Assembly (NCBI RefSeq): GCF_963662255.1
Contig: NC_085046.1
Coordinates: forward strand, 130,741,332-130,805,331
Source of the DNA: Cinclus cinclus
Taxonomy: Eukaryota > Chordata > Aves > Passeriformes > Cinclidae
Direction: 5' to 3'
Length of the DNA stretch: 64,000 nt
Notes under the pieces: model-generated
Database searches by the model: none
Seen by the model: the letters and a program-made list of their open reading frames with translations, nothing else
Told to the model about the DNA's origin: nothing
Position numbers and translations under genes: made by a program
Shown here: piece by piece, positions 29,801 through 44,800 of the stretch
How positions within the stretch are numbered: position 1 is the stretch's first letter
Layout of the letters: every line of letters starts with the position of its first letter

Positions 29801-32800
29801 TTTCCATGTTTTAAAAAAAGACATGTTTTCTCATACCCACAAAAAAGCCTGTGGTGCCCCATCTCACAGGTGAGCAAACCAAGTGGTGACTGTGCCCTGT
29901 GCAACTGGGCACTGTCAGTGTGAGACAGGATCCCCACTCATCAGGTGACATGGGATTACAGTTGTTGTAATTCCCTTTGGTTGTGTGAGGGAGAAAGAAA
30001 GCTAACTAAGTGTAACCTGTATTTCATAACCAATTTTCACTTGCATTTGTAGCAACCACCCAAAATTGCTTTTAAGCCTTTTCATAAATACAAGGAAAAA
30101 GAACGAAATATTTAAAGCAATGTAAATAAGCTCAGGGCTAAGCAAGGCTTTCCTCTTAAAAATTTGTTACATCCATTTTCTGGTTACTTACATAAAATTA
30201 TTCAGTTGTGAGAACCCTCATTTTACATAGATCTACTAAAGGTGTAGTTCTGAGTATTGTGTATATTCAGTAATGGTGCAAACTGGAAGGAGTTTTAAAA
30301 ATTAAGATTATCTCAAGCAAGTGAAAAGTTGAAGAGTTAAAATGACAGCTCATTACCAATACTTTCTCTTAGTTGCAACTGAACTGCTGAAAACCCCCAT
30401 CAGAATATATGGCATTAGACATCTAACACCTGGAAAACTTAAACTGTGCTGTCACAGACTTGAGCATGCAAAACATTCCGTTTTCATGGCTGCTATGTAA
30501 ATTTCTTACTAAATGAAAAACAAAAGTGCAGGATGAAAGATGGAAAAGTCTATCAGAAAACCAAATCACACATAAGGGAGTGGGTATGGGGACAGTAGAA
30601 TCTTCAGATTCATTTTTCAGATATTCATTCTTCAGCTAACCGTTGGTGATGTCAAGGGGTTTCCCCAATCTGTTTTGCTCTGATCGGAGTTAGATTCACG
30701 GAAGAATTGGGCTGATAAAAAGTCAGGAGTGTCAGGATGGATTCCCATGTCCCAGGAGGTAGCAAAGCTAACAGCTGACTCCTGACTCAGCCACACTGCT
30801 GGCCAACAGGCTCTTCTAGTAGGGAGGTTATACTTCCCTTGTCCCAACCTTTGGAATAATTTCAAGACAATTTCTGCTCTCTTAACGTTTTTAAACAGCC
30901 TTGTCTTGCTGGGAAATTTAGAGAGTAAAAAACAGCACTGAGGTGATTTCACTGAATTTCATAGAAGCACAGGCTTTCCACACACAGGTGAGATACAAAC
31001 AGATTTTCCTTACAAAGGTCTGGTAAAGAGAGAACCTTGGCATTCCCCTATAAGCCTATTCATTTGGTTATTGCCAATACGAGCCACTGTAAATACAGCA
31101 TTTAGAATGGCAGCTCGTCTAGTCAGTACAATCCTTTGTCACTTTAAATAATGCAAAACAAATTTGTTCAAATATTATTACAAATGTTGTCATGTACATT
31201 TTTTTAATGATTAATACAAATCCTTGAAGTGAAAACAACTCAATCAAGACATCAAGTTGTCCCTGTTATAATATGGCACTTTTCTAATTGTTTCCATGCA
31301 AAACTATCTATCAGCTTGTTATACAAAGGTCAGAATAATGCCCAAGCAGGGACAAACCCTCTGAGTGTCATATTCATGGAATGCTAGATGACTTCATAGT
31401 TATGAAATTATTTCATTTCTCATGATAATTCCTGACTTGCCAAGTTAGTGAATTTTAAGAACTCTGAGAGCAGATTGTAAGATAAATGTGAAATAATCCA
31501 TACTTCTGGAGTCAGGGACTTCCCTCCAGGCATTAGTTCATACTTGACTTACTTGACTTACTCTTGGGGATAAAATGAGTTAGGACAAGGTCTTAGATAC
31601 CACATTCTCTTACTGGGAAAGAAAACCAACTTGCACAACTTTGGCTGGCTCATGTTTCTTGTTACACAGGCACTAAGAAGCAGCGGTTGCCATGAAATAC
31701 TTTATTTAACCTCTGGAAAATGTTTTTTTAGTATGGCAAGGCAGTTCAGTTAAATGAAAATAAATAGTTTTTAAAGGATTGTATTTCTTTTACATTCACA
31801 TTAATAAAATTCTCCATTTTTTCTTTTGCTAATTAAGCATAGAGATGCGGTAATTGCCCATTTAAATTATTTAACACAATTAAATATATACACACTTAAA
31901 ATATTTATTTTAGCAGATAGTTTTATAATGCTTTATTTACATTTAGAACTAATTTTATTATTAATAAAATTATAGGCTAACATTTTTAAAAATTCAACTT
32001 TTTTATGCTACGGAAACAACTATAACACGCCAAAGATTTGGATTTATCACCTCTTGATGGTGTCCCTCCAACTGTTTGGCTTAACTTAAAGCTCCTTGCT
32101 TCCTTCGTTTTTTTCCCTGCCCGGATCCTTTACATTTCAGGGAACCTAACCTTTCCCTTTTAACTTTCACTCTGATTCCTGCAAGTCTCGCTAGTTTGGC
32201 TAATATTTCAGTAATAAGTCTGAGGTCTGATGCTCACTCTTCTACGCCACTCCATCCCCCACTTTTTCCTCAGATTTCATGAGGTTTTTGGCCCCCCTTA
32301 GGGATAAGACACCCCCAACTATATAGTCCCTTTCCCAGTTGGGGTAGGTCCAAAACTGATGGTATTTGAGCCTTTAAGCACTTCTATCTAAAGCTGCCAG
32401 ATTTAGTGAGTTCCTTTTGCAGATTTTAATGAAAGTTAGAGGTCTGTTAGATATCATTAAAAGGGAAGAGAAGATACATCATTCCAGTGCTCTACAGACA
32501 ACACTGGCTCCTACGTTATTATTGGATCCAGTCTGCTCTCCTTATCTTGATCTTCACATTGTTTTGTGGGATGGGCCCCAGTTACATCAAAAGTCATGTT
32601 TGTCTCCAAGGCAGCTGTGTTTTTTAGATGAACTGGAGCATATGATACATAGGGTAAAACTCTGAAGTTAGAAGAGATCAGATCTTCCTAGTAATTTACT
32701 CAGAGTTAAGGAATTCTGTCTTGCAAGACAGTAGGCAATTGGAGGGTCCCACTAGGGATCACAGCAAATGTAAAAACCAGATATCCACGTGAGAGTCCCC

Positions 32801-35800
32801 TGAATGTATTCTGCAGAGATTGTTAGCTTATGAACAGACAGCAGAAATCATCTATATAGCTATTCCTAGTTGTTTTCCCCACACTCAAACTTCAACAAAG
32901 TCCTCTGCAGAAGCACAAAGTGATGGATTTAAGTTTATTTGTGTGCTTTCTATGCAAAACATAATGTTGCATAGTAGAAATTTTTAGAAGTAACAGCTCT
33001 CAAACCTTTCTGCAGTCTCCTTCCTGGGCTACAGTAACAGTCACCCATTTTCACTTTTCATCATCTTTAACTTGAAACAGTAGATATAATGGATAAAAAT
33101 CAGTTCCTATGTTGAGCTGGGCAGTGACTTCAATGAGAACGTGCTTATAAATAAAATATATTTATTCCTTATCAAATTAAATAAATATGCCTGAAACTCT
33201 GTCATTTTATTGCTACTTGTATGAATTTGAGGGAAAATATGTCTATCACTTTTCTGATCATACACTTACAAGGTCTTGAGTAGATATTACTACTGGTTAG
33301 TACATTATTAATACTTTCACTGGAACACATTTAAAGTTTTTCTTATTTCAGATAGTGTCTGTAAACACAAATTCTAAATTTTCTAAACTTACTTTTTGAA
33401 GGCTACTTTAGTTTTACAAAGAGCTAATTTGCTATTTAAGAAACCTCATCATTCTCCTACTAAAAAAAAAGACTGAAACCAAATTTTGATTCATGCTGCT
33501 GCAGGATCACAATTCATTGTTATTTACTTCCAAGTTGCAGTTCTTTCAGATATTGGGTTATATAATGTAGAATTATATGTAGTACCCTGTGGGTTCAAAC
33601 TTAGAAACTGTAACTTATATATCAGTTGTTACTGGGATATTTTCCCATTTTACTGTTTAGGAATTTTACAGGTTCTCTGACCAATCTCTTGTACTTTATA
33701 GAATCGTCCCCAAGTCGTTAGAGAACAACATCAGGCAAAAAAAAGTCGTATGTTATTTTATACTGTTCACATAGTGAGAAGAGTACTATTGCTTTTTGGG
33801 GGGCTCCTGCATTCTAAATCAATGCTTGTACTATATTACATGTAACTGAATTTCTAGATAATATCTGGGACAGCTAAGGATTAATATTTTCCATAAATGC
33901 TCATCATTTGGTTACCTACCTTTGGTTCCTTAACCCAAAGACTCTTCTGAATTCTGTAGGGTGAGCTTGTACCTGTGAGGTTCAGGTCTGCTTTGCAGGT
34001 TATGCTGAAGTTCACAACATCTCCAGGAGCCCCCAGGGTCAGTGTTTATCTGCCAAGTGTGACCTTTTTCTACAAGCCAGCATGGGGGTGATATAAATTG
34101 CCTTTTTCCGTGCTCTGTACTGGCTTTCTGTCCTAGAAGGGCTGATGGCATAGAACTGGCCAGATCTCCCAGTTCACATCAGATAATGAAGCCAAAGTGA
34201 AGTTCAAACTGTTTTGGTGGCAACTGGAGCTGATTATGTGCAGAATAAACACTTCATTTGTTGTTTATCCTAATGCTAGTTGGTTTTATTGTTGCAAATC
34301 CTAATCCTAGTCAAGAGCCACTTTCTACTGTGAAAACAGAGTAAAAAATACAAATCAAGCTTCTCCTTTAATTTTTTAGTTAAAAATTTCCTTAGCTTCA
34401 ATTCTTAGAATTCAGCTCCCATCTCCAGAGCTACATTTCCTCCATGCTGCTGCGTTATCACAGCTTTTATTTTACTATCTTCTATCTTTTAAAATAACAA
34501 CTGCTCCCACACCATTAACTAGGTGTTCTTGACTTGGTTCTTCCCAAACTCTCAGAGTTCATAGCAATTAACCTTGTTCCCCCCCAAAAGAATATTTTCT
34601 AGTTTCACTTAGAAAACAAATACGATCTAAGGAACCTGGTGAAACCAAGATAAATCTGGTGAATCTACAAGCAACATAGAAATCAAATTTTCATCACTAA
34701 GCATTTTGAGAGCTCAAGCTTTAAATTACTTATACAACTGGAAATTGATGCTTTTTCTGGACAGGCTAAATTCTTAGTCTCACTTTTAATCCCCCATTTT
34801 AGTCCTCATGCTTTGCCATACGACACACAGCTTTATTCACTCAGATCATGTCTTGCACTCACACATCTAGCTGAAAACCTAAGTAAATTTTGAGAAGCAC
34901 ATAGAAACATTCTGTGAAGAGGCATGATAAAGATATTCTTTATTTTAAAGATAAAGCTTTTCTAGCCATTTGCTCCAGTAAGAGCAGCTTCATCTTAATC
35001 TGCCTCCCTTGAAGTAATTTCTATTCCTCTCAAAACATAAATCCATAATGGCTAAGAATTAAAAATACAAATGCTAGTCAGGTCTAGTCAAAACAAAATT
35101 CCCTGGGTTATCTGCCGGTATATTTCCCTGACAGAAAATGCAGAAATCAAATATTTACATGAATGAGTGCCTATCTTTGCATATACAATAGATAGCCTGT
35201 TTAATTTCTCTCTAAGCTACAAATTTTCGCTTATCCCTGGGTTGTATTCATTAGAATGCTTTGAAGTCCATTTTTTTTGTACCTTAATGCAATGACTTCT
35301 CTTTTCTCCCATATATGTTCCATACCTAGCTATATTTGTTGAACTTTTTTAAACAGAGTGTCTAATAAATTCTTAGAACTAGCATAAAGCTTGATAAATG
35401 AAAGAGAGTTAACAGTAATTATTGAAAATCTTTAGTATCAGGTCACTTTGATACCTGTTTGGTCAGGGCGAGGTGCAAATAATACCAAGGTTCTGGGTTC
35501 ATCCCTGTATGGGCCATTCACATAGGAGCTGGACTTGATGATCCCTGTGAGTCCCTTCCAATTTAGAAAATTCTGTGAATCTGTAAATCTGTTTTCTGCT
35601 AAAATAATGCTAGTGTCTGATTACTGAGTTCTCTAAAATCACTGCCATCTTTATTTCCTGCTGTATTTCTCTGCATCACTTAGTGTCATTCGCTGATTAT
35701 TTCTAGCCATCTTTTCCAGAAATCTCACATTTAAATAACTTAATCATCCAGAGATCCATTTTTGTTTTCATGGAATGCAGTTTCTTGGCTCAAAAGTAAA

Positions 35801-38800
35801 CTTGTACAGCACCCAATTCTTACACTATTAGGTCATTAATACAAATATATTAAATATCTTTAAAGTAAAATACAAAGGCCGTGTTCCCTTGCGTTTACCA
35901 GTATGCAAATTGTATGTTTGTAAAATAAGAAATAAGAAATGTGATAATAGCTCTTCATTTTTCTTTCTGAACCTTGAAGTTAAATGCAGACTAATGGCTA
36001 CAAAGAAAATCAGTAAGGCAGCATTTGGGAGCTAATGACTACTCAGGGAAAGCTGACAGCATGTTCCTTGGGAACATTCAACTTGTGAGCAAAGCTGTTT
36101 ATACAGGGTGGGAGACATCCTAATGTTGTAGCTACATGTAATTACTAATCGTCAATTATGGCATTTACATGACATCTAACTTTGGAGCAGACAGTATTTT
36201 GTGGGCCTGCTAGCTCAGACTGACCACTTAAGTACCTTTTCTCATTATTTGGCTGTCATTTCCAGCTACCATTCTCTCCAAAGTAAACAGTTTCCTTGTT
36301 TCTCCTAATTTTCATATGTGATGAGATTTATTCCCAGCTGCCTCTGTAAGAAACTGAACAGATTCCAGCCACTGCAATTGGATTTTTTTTCTTGTTTTCT
36401 TTTTCCTTTTCTGTAACTAATACTTCATAATGGAAGTGACATGTTTGTTTATGAGTTTGACTATCCTAGCATACAGCCTCCCTCAACATAACCTTGAATA
36501 TAAAGCTGTACCCACATGTGTACACATCCAGTTGCCTGTCCTTGCACACGCAGGCACGTATCAGCCTTTGTGCTTCCAGCATAAAACTCATTTCAATCTG
36601 AATGCAACAGTCATCACTGTTGCAAATTCAAAAGCCACCCACTGAATGGATGTTATTGTTCTGTGTGTAACTTGTGCTGAGGATACCACAAATTGCAAAC
36701 AGGCTACTGAGTTGTAATATCTTTGAAAGTTATTGCTGTTGTTTTTTCTTAAAACAATGAAGGAAAACCCCAACATTCAGCCCTTCACTAAGGCCAACTG
36801 ACCAGACCCATGGTGAACATTATCTCTTTCTGGAAACAAATCATGGAAGAACACAGTATTTACAAGTTTCACTTTTTGCGAGTGTAAATAATCAATCTTT
36901 GGGCCTGATCCTGTTCTCAATTACTTAAATTAATTAATGACAGATGTCCAAAATCAGAGTGAAATTCAACCCTCAAGAGAGGACTCCCACAAGGCCTTCA
37001 TATGACTGTTTTAAAGAACTTAAGTGATGCTTAGGCTCTGTGCTGGCCCTCTGCAAAGAATAAATTTTACCCAGAATGCTTATTGCTTTGATCCCTTATA
37101 TATAACTCACATCCTTAAGTTTGCACAGCCACAAAGGATCTATACAGAGCTAAATAGCCAGATCTTCAGCTGGTGTAAATTTACGTAACTTCATTGACCT
37201 ACATGGAACAGTACCAATTTTCACTACTCTGGCTTAAAGAATCTCCATGGGACAGAGGTAAGTACGTATGGTGGGTAAATGGATGAAAGACTCTTCAAAT
37301 GATGAAAGACTATATTGCTCTGGAAGTGATTTAAGTTAAACTGGAAAACAGCCACTCCTTTTCCGGAATGAATCACATAGGGAGTATAATTACACAGTTA
37401 AATTTCTTCTCATGCAGTCAAGCTTGAATTTGCCACCACATTTGTGTAAGAAATGAAATGTTTCCCATCTCTCAGCAATATACCACATTCTGCATTTAAC
37501 AAACTTACATGCAAGCCGTACAAGTCCCTCTTTATTTTTGAAGGGAAGGGTATTTGTAATTTTCTACCGTATTCTGAAGGCAAAAAATCTGGCATGGACC
37601 TGTGTTCCGTATCACCTTGCTGGTTATAGAATGGAACAATTCTAGAACAATTTCAAAGGCAGTGAAGAAAATCTCTTGTTTCCTGTTTTATGCTCTCTAG
37701 TCTACTTGCCCTTTTTTTTGTAAACAGTTGTGTGCCTGGATGTTAAAGCAGGTAATTTATGGGATTTATAGAATTCAGAGCCATTTTCTGATATTGTTGC
37801 TTCTTCTGATTGTGTCTGAAATCACAGAATTACAGACTGAATGCATTATTCAGACAACTGGTGTGCTTAGCATTGCTGAGATTTCAAACCAGGAGTATTT
37901 CTCTGTCATGGGAATTGATATCCTACTGCAAGGCACTTTTTTTCCCCCCGGTTATGTATTGAAGTAGTAATTTATTTCTTTCTTTCCAGCTGTTACACAT
38001 CTGTATTGAAGGCTGGGGAAACTGGCGGTGGTCTGAGCCATTCAGTGTGGACAATACAGGCACCTTTATTCGCACCATTCAGTACAAGGGCCGGACAGCA
38101 TCGCTTATTATCAAGGTTCAGCAGCTCAGTGGAGTGCAGAAGCAAGTAAGGATTTGATCCAGTTAGGAAAAAATAGCATGAGTAATTTAAACTGTTGCCT
38201 ATTCATGAATTAGTCACTTTTTAATTTATTCTCTTCTACTGGGATCTGCAAAAAACAAGTATAGCAGTCTTTTGGGGCTATTTCGGGGAATTTTTACAAC
38301 TTTTTCTTGACTTTGGTGTTGATCTTAGCATTTAAAAGCTCAGTTACCAACATGTACTTTATATGCTCCAGTAAACGTCCCTTTGCATGGTTCTGACAGT
38401 CCTAAGTTACACAATCTCTTCCATATTTTAAACTTTTGAGAAACAGATTTTTCTCTTATTTTTTTTAAGAAACCGTTCATAATATACTCTGGTTTGTAAT
38501 TCAGGCCTACATATTTTTTAAAATGAAAGAATACCAAACTAACAATTGAAAATGAGCTGCTGTGCAATAACTTTCCCTTTGCAATCTTTGTAAAGAGACA
38601 TGTAATAACACTGCAGCTGTTCTTCCTCCACTGGCAGAAGCCAGAGCATGTGGTGGACAGAACATGCTGAGCTTATGGATGTGGCAGTGCTGTTCTGCAC
38701 AACAACAGTACAGCTGACCAGACAGGAGCAGTGCCAGGTGTCACTGAAAGCCCTGCTGAGATTTCACATGGTAGGTTGTAGCTGTGGTGTGTGCCCTCAT

Positions 38801-41800
38801 TTATGAAAAAAGAAATTATGATGGTTGTACAGGGATACGCATGGAATGGTGTTCCCTGGTACAGCTTGGAGAAAGTCGATGTACCTCTACAATAAACAAT
38901 TCATGCATGATGGACAGCAACAATGCTGAGTCTAATTTGGTCATTTTATAGGTGGATTCACTTAAATACAGAAACATGTTACAGTCATTTGATGAAATTA
39001 TAAGCTTTAAAACAGCAGACATATGGTGAAAGGTCTGGATCATTGACTTGTGATGGGAATGTGAGGTATCAGTAGAAACCCTTCTGAAGTACATCCCTGT
39101 GACTCAACATTCAGAGACCATCACAGAACTCTTAAAATCCAAACCAGGAGTGCCAGCCATGGGCAGTACTGCTGAGTTCAGTGGGAAGGAAAGTGAATAT
39201 GTTATGTGTTTCTTTCAAGTGTGGATACTGCCTTAGCAATATTCCAAGCATTGTAATCCCTAGATTTCTATGAAATTGCACACACATTCAGCCAATAAAA
39301 ATAATGTTTTACCTTCAGCAGTCCTTGGGAAAGCCTAAAGCAGAGAGATTATTCTTCTACAGAAGGTTTTCAATCTCTAATTAAATTTTGACCATTTTTT
39401 TCCACAATTGTTTACATAAGAGTTGTATTTTTTATGTATTTTAGATCCTAATCTGTGGAAGACAGACAGTCTGTAGTTACCTTTCTGAAAGTATTGAATT
39501 GAAAGTGGTTCAGCATTACATTAGTCAAGATGGACAGGCTGTTGTTAAAGAACACATAAACTGCCTTGCAGCCAAGCAGAAATTGCCTTCATACATCCTT
39601 GAAAACAATGAGCTCACTGAGTTGAGCGTGAAATCTACAGGAGATGAAGACTGGTCCCAAGATGTGTGTCTAAGTTCTAAACACACAGAACACAGCACTG
39701 TCATTCAGGTATGACTAGAAGTGGGTATATGGAATCAAGCATTAAAAATGTCTGAAAGAACCGAGTACTTTGCATTTAGACTTCTGTTTGATATAATGAA
39801 ATAGTGAGTGTTATAATCCTGAAATAGTGTAATGCTGATCTTTCTACAAACAGGTACCATCTTCGAAGAGTTCAATTACATATGTGTGGTGCACAATTTT
39901 GACTTTAGAGCCCAATTCCCCTGTGCAACAGCGAATAGTAAGTGCATTTAATGTCTCTGAAATCTAAATGTTTATGCCTTATATGTCATATAATAAATTA
40001 AGGTCAGAATGACCCACTGTAAAGATTTATCAATAGTTTGTTTCAACAGTTGTAATACTGAAATAAAATTGGCTTCAAATTGTTGTGTTTTTTTTTCTTT
40101 TTGTAGATTGTTTTCAGCCCTCTTTTCATTGTAAGGAGCCATCTTCCAGACCCTATTATCATACATATAGAGAAAAGAAGCCTGGGACTGAATGAAATGC
40201 AAGTGATTCCAGGGAAAGGGCAAGAGAAAGCACTGCAAAACATAGAACCTGATCTTACACACCACCTGACTTTTCAAGCCAGGTAAAATACTCATTTTCC
40301 TTGAAAGTGGTTCATTTGTATGGAAAAGAAAGTATAATTTACACTTCCACTTATTTGGCATTTTTTCTAAAAGTGTGACATGCCCAGAGGGTATATGACA
40401 GAACAAGCATATGTAGCTGAAATTATATCAGAGGAAATATTAAATTTGGTATAACTGTCCTAAGGACAGTGGAATTTGTTTAATTAAGCAGTCCATATTC
40501 TTGTGTTTTAAAAAATAAATTCCTGAATTATCTTGAAATGGTTTTTTGAAATAAGGAGGGGGTTTTAGGGTCATAACAGCATCATAACAAATCCATGCAC
40601 ATCAGTAAATTCTCAGGAACTTAGACATCATAACTTGAATCATCCACGATTACCAGGAGAATGTTCTTGCTGCAGAGTACACTTGGGAAGTCACATTAGA
40701 GAAAATGCTAATGCTAAGGCTTGATCTTGTGAAAGTGACTGAGTCTGTTTTCAATGGCAGGGAAGAAGATGATCCATCAGAGTGTGCAGTCCCTATCTCA
40801 ACCACTCTGATTAAACAGATAGCAACTAAATCCCATCCAGATGGCAACGTCAGCCAAGTGCTCTCTGAGTTCTATGGCACTGCTGGTCCTCCCCAGCCTG
40901 CATGGCCTTATAATAGGAAGGATTCAGACAGGTAATTCCTTGATAAACCTTCTTCATGACTCTTGCATTGCCTTTCCAAATAAACTGAAATCACATTCTG
41001 GAAGACTATATGTGATGAACATTGGATATATTTTCAGCAATTGCATAATTCCTGACTGTAAACTGCAGAATCTGTGGCAGGTGGGGAAAAAAATTAGGTC
41101 AGCCTCAGGGCTCTCCTTGTTTACACTGAGAAGATTGCATCAGTATGGATTTTTTAAAAATGGAACCATTTTTTTGTGAGTGCACTTTCCTTACTGCAGC
41201 TCTAGAGGCTGTTTATTCAGCTGCTGTTTGTTTCAGTAGAGAAACAGGGAGTTGCTGTAGTAGTTGTTGGGGAAACAAAAAGGAAATGTGATTTGATGAC
41301 TACAGAAGTCACAGATTTAGCTCTGAAGGACAGTGGTAACTCTGTTAAGGCATTATTAATTGACTAAATTTAGGTTGAGCTTGTGAAGTTAAAAATAAGC
41401 CTTTATAGCCTAAACTTACCTAGATCTTTCTGACAGCACCTCAGTGTGTTCCAGAATGATAAGGTAAGAAGAGTTGTTTTTCTATTTCACAACCAAAAAT
41501 TGCACATTTCAGAAAATGACATCTTAGTATTTGCAATCTTGAATTCATTATTCCTTTGACTTTATGTTTTTGCTTATTTATTTTTGACAGCAATGGACAG
41601 CTCTCCCAATGGGATAGTCCAATGCGGGTAAAGCTGTCAGTGTGGAAACCATGTGTTAAAACTCTGCTGATTGAACTCCTGCCCTGGTCATTGCTTATCA
41701 ATCAGTCCAAGTGGGACCTCTGGCTGTTTGAAGGAGAGAAGATTCTTCTTCAAGTACCTAGTGGGAAAGTAATTATACCTCCCAACTTCGAGGTAACTTT

Positions 41801-44800
41801 GCTATATTCACTTTAGCAGGTGCAGTTCTGCTAAAAACACTGTTCCAGAAGAATGGTTATTGCTCCAGATGACTCCCACTGTCCAGTCACTGTGTCTGTT
41901 TGTCTGTTAGTCGTAGGATGAGGACTAGCAATAACAGTAGGAATTCACCACACTGAGTCACTGAGTGGGTAACCCAACATTGGTGGCAATGTTTGTAAAA
42001 CAACATCCTGTAGATACATGGTTAAAAATTGTCTGGAAGACACTGTAGGAAGAAGGCCTTCATTCCATCACCAGCCTTCTCCCCTTCCTCTCAATTCAGC
42101 CAAAGAATCTGCAACATGGGTGTAAGGTAGCAGCCCATGAAAATTGCTATAAAGGCCAAGTAAAGAGTTTGGCCCCTGCTGTGCCAACGTGTCTCTTGGG
42201 AAATTGTTGACTATAGTGGCAAAATTGACAACCTGAAAGGAATGTTTAGCTTGAGAGCTCTTTATGTTATGTTATTTCATAGCTTTTAATGTTACCAAGA
42301 AAAGCTGATTATGACACAGAATGAATTACAATAGAGGAAGATTTTTTTTAGGCTGCCTGCCTTCCTTAATTCAGTGTAACAGATCTTCCTACATATCTTG
42401 GCCATGCACATTCTTTTTTATTGTAACTCAGATATTCTTTAGTTTTGAAATAATTAAGGTGATTTGACACAGCAGCTTGTTAATTCCAGTTGAGCAATCT
42501 GATACTTCGTGTTTATTCTGCCATCTTTTTTCCACCCAGGTATGTCTGTTAATAAACAAAAGGTCTGCCTAGTAAAACATCTCAGTGTAGACTACCGCCT
42601 TGATCCCCTGTGAGGATCAGTTCCTTATCCACCTTGTGGTTTCCTCTATCCTTGTACCATGTAAAAAGAATCAGAGGGAGAAAGGCAGGAAATTATATTC
42701 ACTGCCTACTGGAACCCGCATTTAGAAGTGTAATAGAAATGTATCGAATTGTGAACAACTGATGATCAGTCATTTTTTCACTTGCAGGAAGCTTTTCAGG
42801 TTGGAATATACTGGGCAAACACTAATACTGTGCACAAATCAGTGGCAATTAAACTGGTTCATAATGTGACCTCTCCAAAATGGAAGGATGCTGATAATGG
42901 GGAAGTAGTAACATTGGATGAAGAAGGTTTTGTTGAAGCTGAAATTAAACTTGGTGCTTTTCCAGGTCATCAAAAGGTTAGGAGAAAATTATAATTATTT
43001 GTAACTTTATCATGTAAAAACAAAGTCATATAGCAGATAAAACAATCAAATGTATGCAGTGTGAAAGCTTCTCCCTAATTATGTTAATATATGTCCAACA
43101 TAAAGAGAGTATAAACAATGTGTGAAATATAATTTTAAGAATTAGATTGCCAAAAGCATACTGTGCAACCCATGAAGAAAATACAATATCTCCTGGAAAA
43201 AGAATTAATGAATTCTCAATTATGTTTGGATAATATTGACAGATGCAACTTCAAAAGTACGTGATGTGGTGATGTGGCTCCAGTTACAAAGTGCATGAAT
43301 ATAGAGAGGGTATCTTTGATTAGAAAGAAAACAGCACTTCTATTGCTACATTTCACTACTTTTGTGGCTTTGTGTGACTTCATCACAATTTTTCATTATC
43401 TTACAGTTGTGTGAATTCTGCATTTCTTCCATGGTTCGACAAGGTATACAAATTCTACAGATAGAAGATAAGACAACAATAATCAATGATACATCATTTC
43501 AAATCTATTACAGACCACAGCTTTTTATTTCCAAACCCCACTCAGGAGAAGAGGTAAAGCACTGTAGATACTGGTTTTGTTTGTCATCTGTGGAAAATGG
43601 TTGTTTACTTCTGCATCTGTATTTAGGTGAGTTGCATATAGAAGTGCTTGGAACAGAAATCTTTAGACCTAATAATCATAAAATAATTTATGTAATTTAG
43701 AATACTGAATCCTGGGTAAGTTCAACTCCAGTAATTAACTGTGTTCTGAAATCTGTGCAAGCAGCAAATTCTTGCACATTGCAGAATTAGTTCTGCCTGT
43801 TCTCCATCTGTTCAGGCACTAATGGCCATTTCTGTAAAATAGGCAGCGTAATCCGTAGTAGCTGTTGAAAACGTTCTCAGAATTTTTACTGAGTTTGCGT
43901 GTAAAAGAGGTATATTGGCCTGGCAGGCTGAAAACTTTTTGTTATCCTTTTGGGAAGATTCCAGTTATCTGAGCAAAGCTGCAGAACTAGAGATGTGCCC
44001 AAAGTTTATGTATTTCATAAACTGCATCAAATTGTGAATATCAGTTTTCTAATAATCTCACAGAATTATTTAAGGACTAGGTTGCAGGAACCAAAATGTA
44101 TGCACGGTCAATGTATTTTAATCAACCATTTATACATATTTATTGAAGATTACATTTATAGTAAAATACGTGGAAAGAATTCTCAGGGTCAAACTTAGTA
44201 GAAGAGCTGGCAGATCAACAGATTGTTAAAGTTCCTTTTTCTGTATTGTTTTCCATCTTTAGTTTTCTTCACATCAGTATCTACAGTTGTGCATCACACA
44301 TTTTGTGGCAGTCTTATGGGATGGGGAATTGGGAGAAAGTTGAGGCTAAAATCCATTCTTAGTTTTGCAACTCTAAATGGACTCATTTCACACAGTTGTG
44401 TTACAGGAATGTATGTAACTTGATTTTGGTAGAGCTATGTTCTGCTACTGAGAGCCTACTGTGCATCACAGAATCAGAGGCTGTCACAGAAAGGCTTGTG
44501 TCAAAAGGGCTCTTAAAGATCATCGAGTTCCGAACCCTTCAGCACAGGCAGAGAGATCTTCCACTAGACCCAGCTGCTCAGCACCCCCAGATAGCTGTGC
44601 TGCAAACCTATACCTGAAGACAGAATTTGGCCAAATAGCCTTTAATGCGACGCACTTAAGTGCAACCTTCCATTAGGTGTGGTCATTGGCTACTTGAGAG
44701 CGTTCTGTGCAAAATCAACGTGGATAAACCTCCTTTTAGGAGCCAGCATGCCATGCTACCACCACCTCTTTGTGTTCGCAGGACTTCCACTCACCTGACA

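Larger units (their letters stand above)
28300..37989. other. Intron 4 (9.7 kb), repeat-bearing
   Basis: GTATGT...TTCTTTCCAG. The largest complete intron here. It contains an antisense CR1 (28872), a tRNA-Ile/CR1 chimeric SINE (35457) and probable ancient palindromic repeats (36901 and 37157). The stretch 31780-32010 is extremely AT-rich. No exon or separate gene is recognised. Confidence 0.85.

Noticed and set aside
39972..40406. 144-codon open frame on the - strand
   Set aside because: Antisense to exon 8 (40107-40282); no homology.
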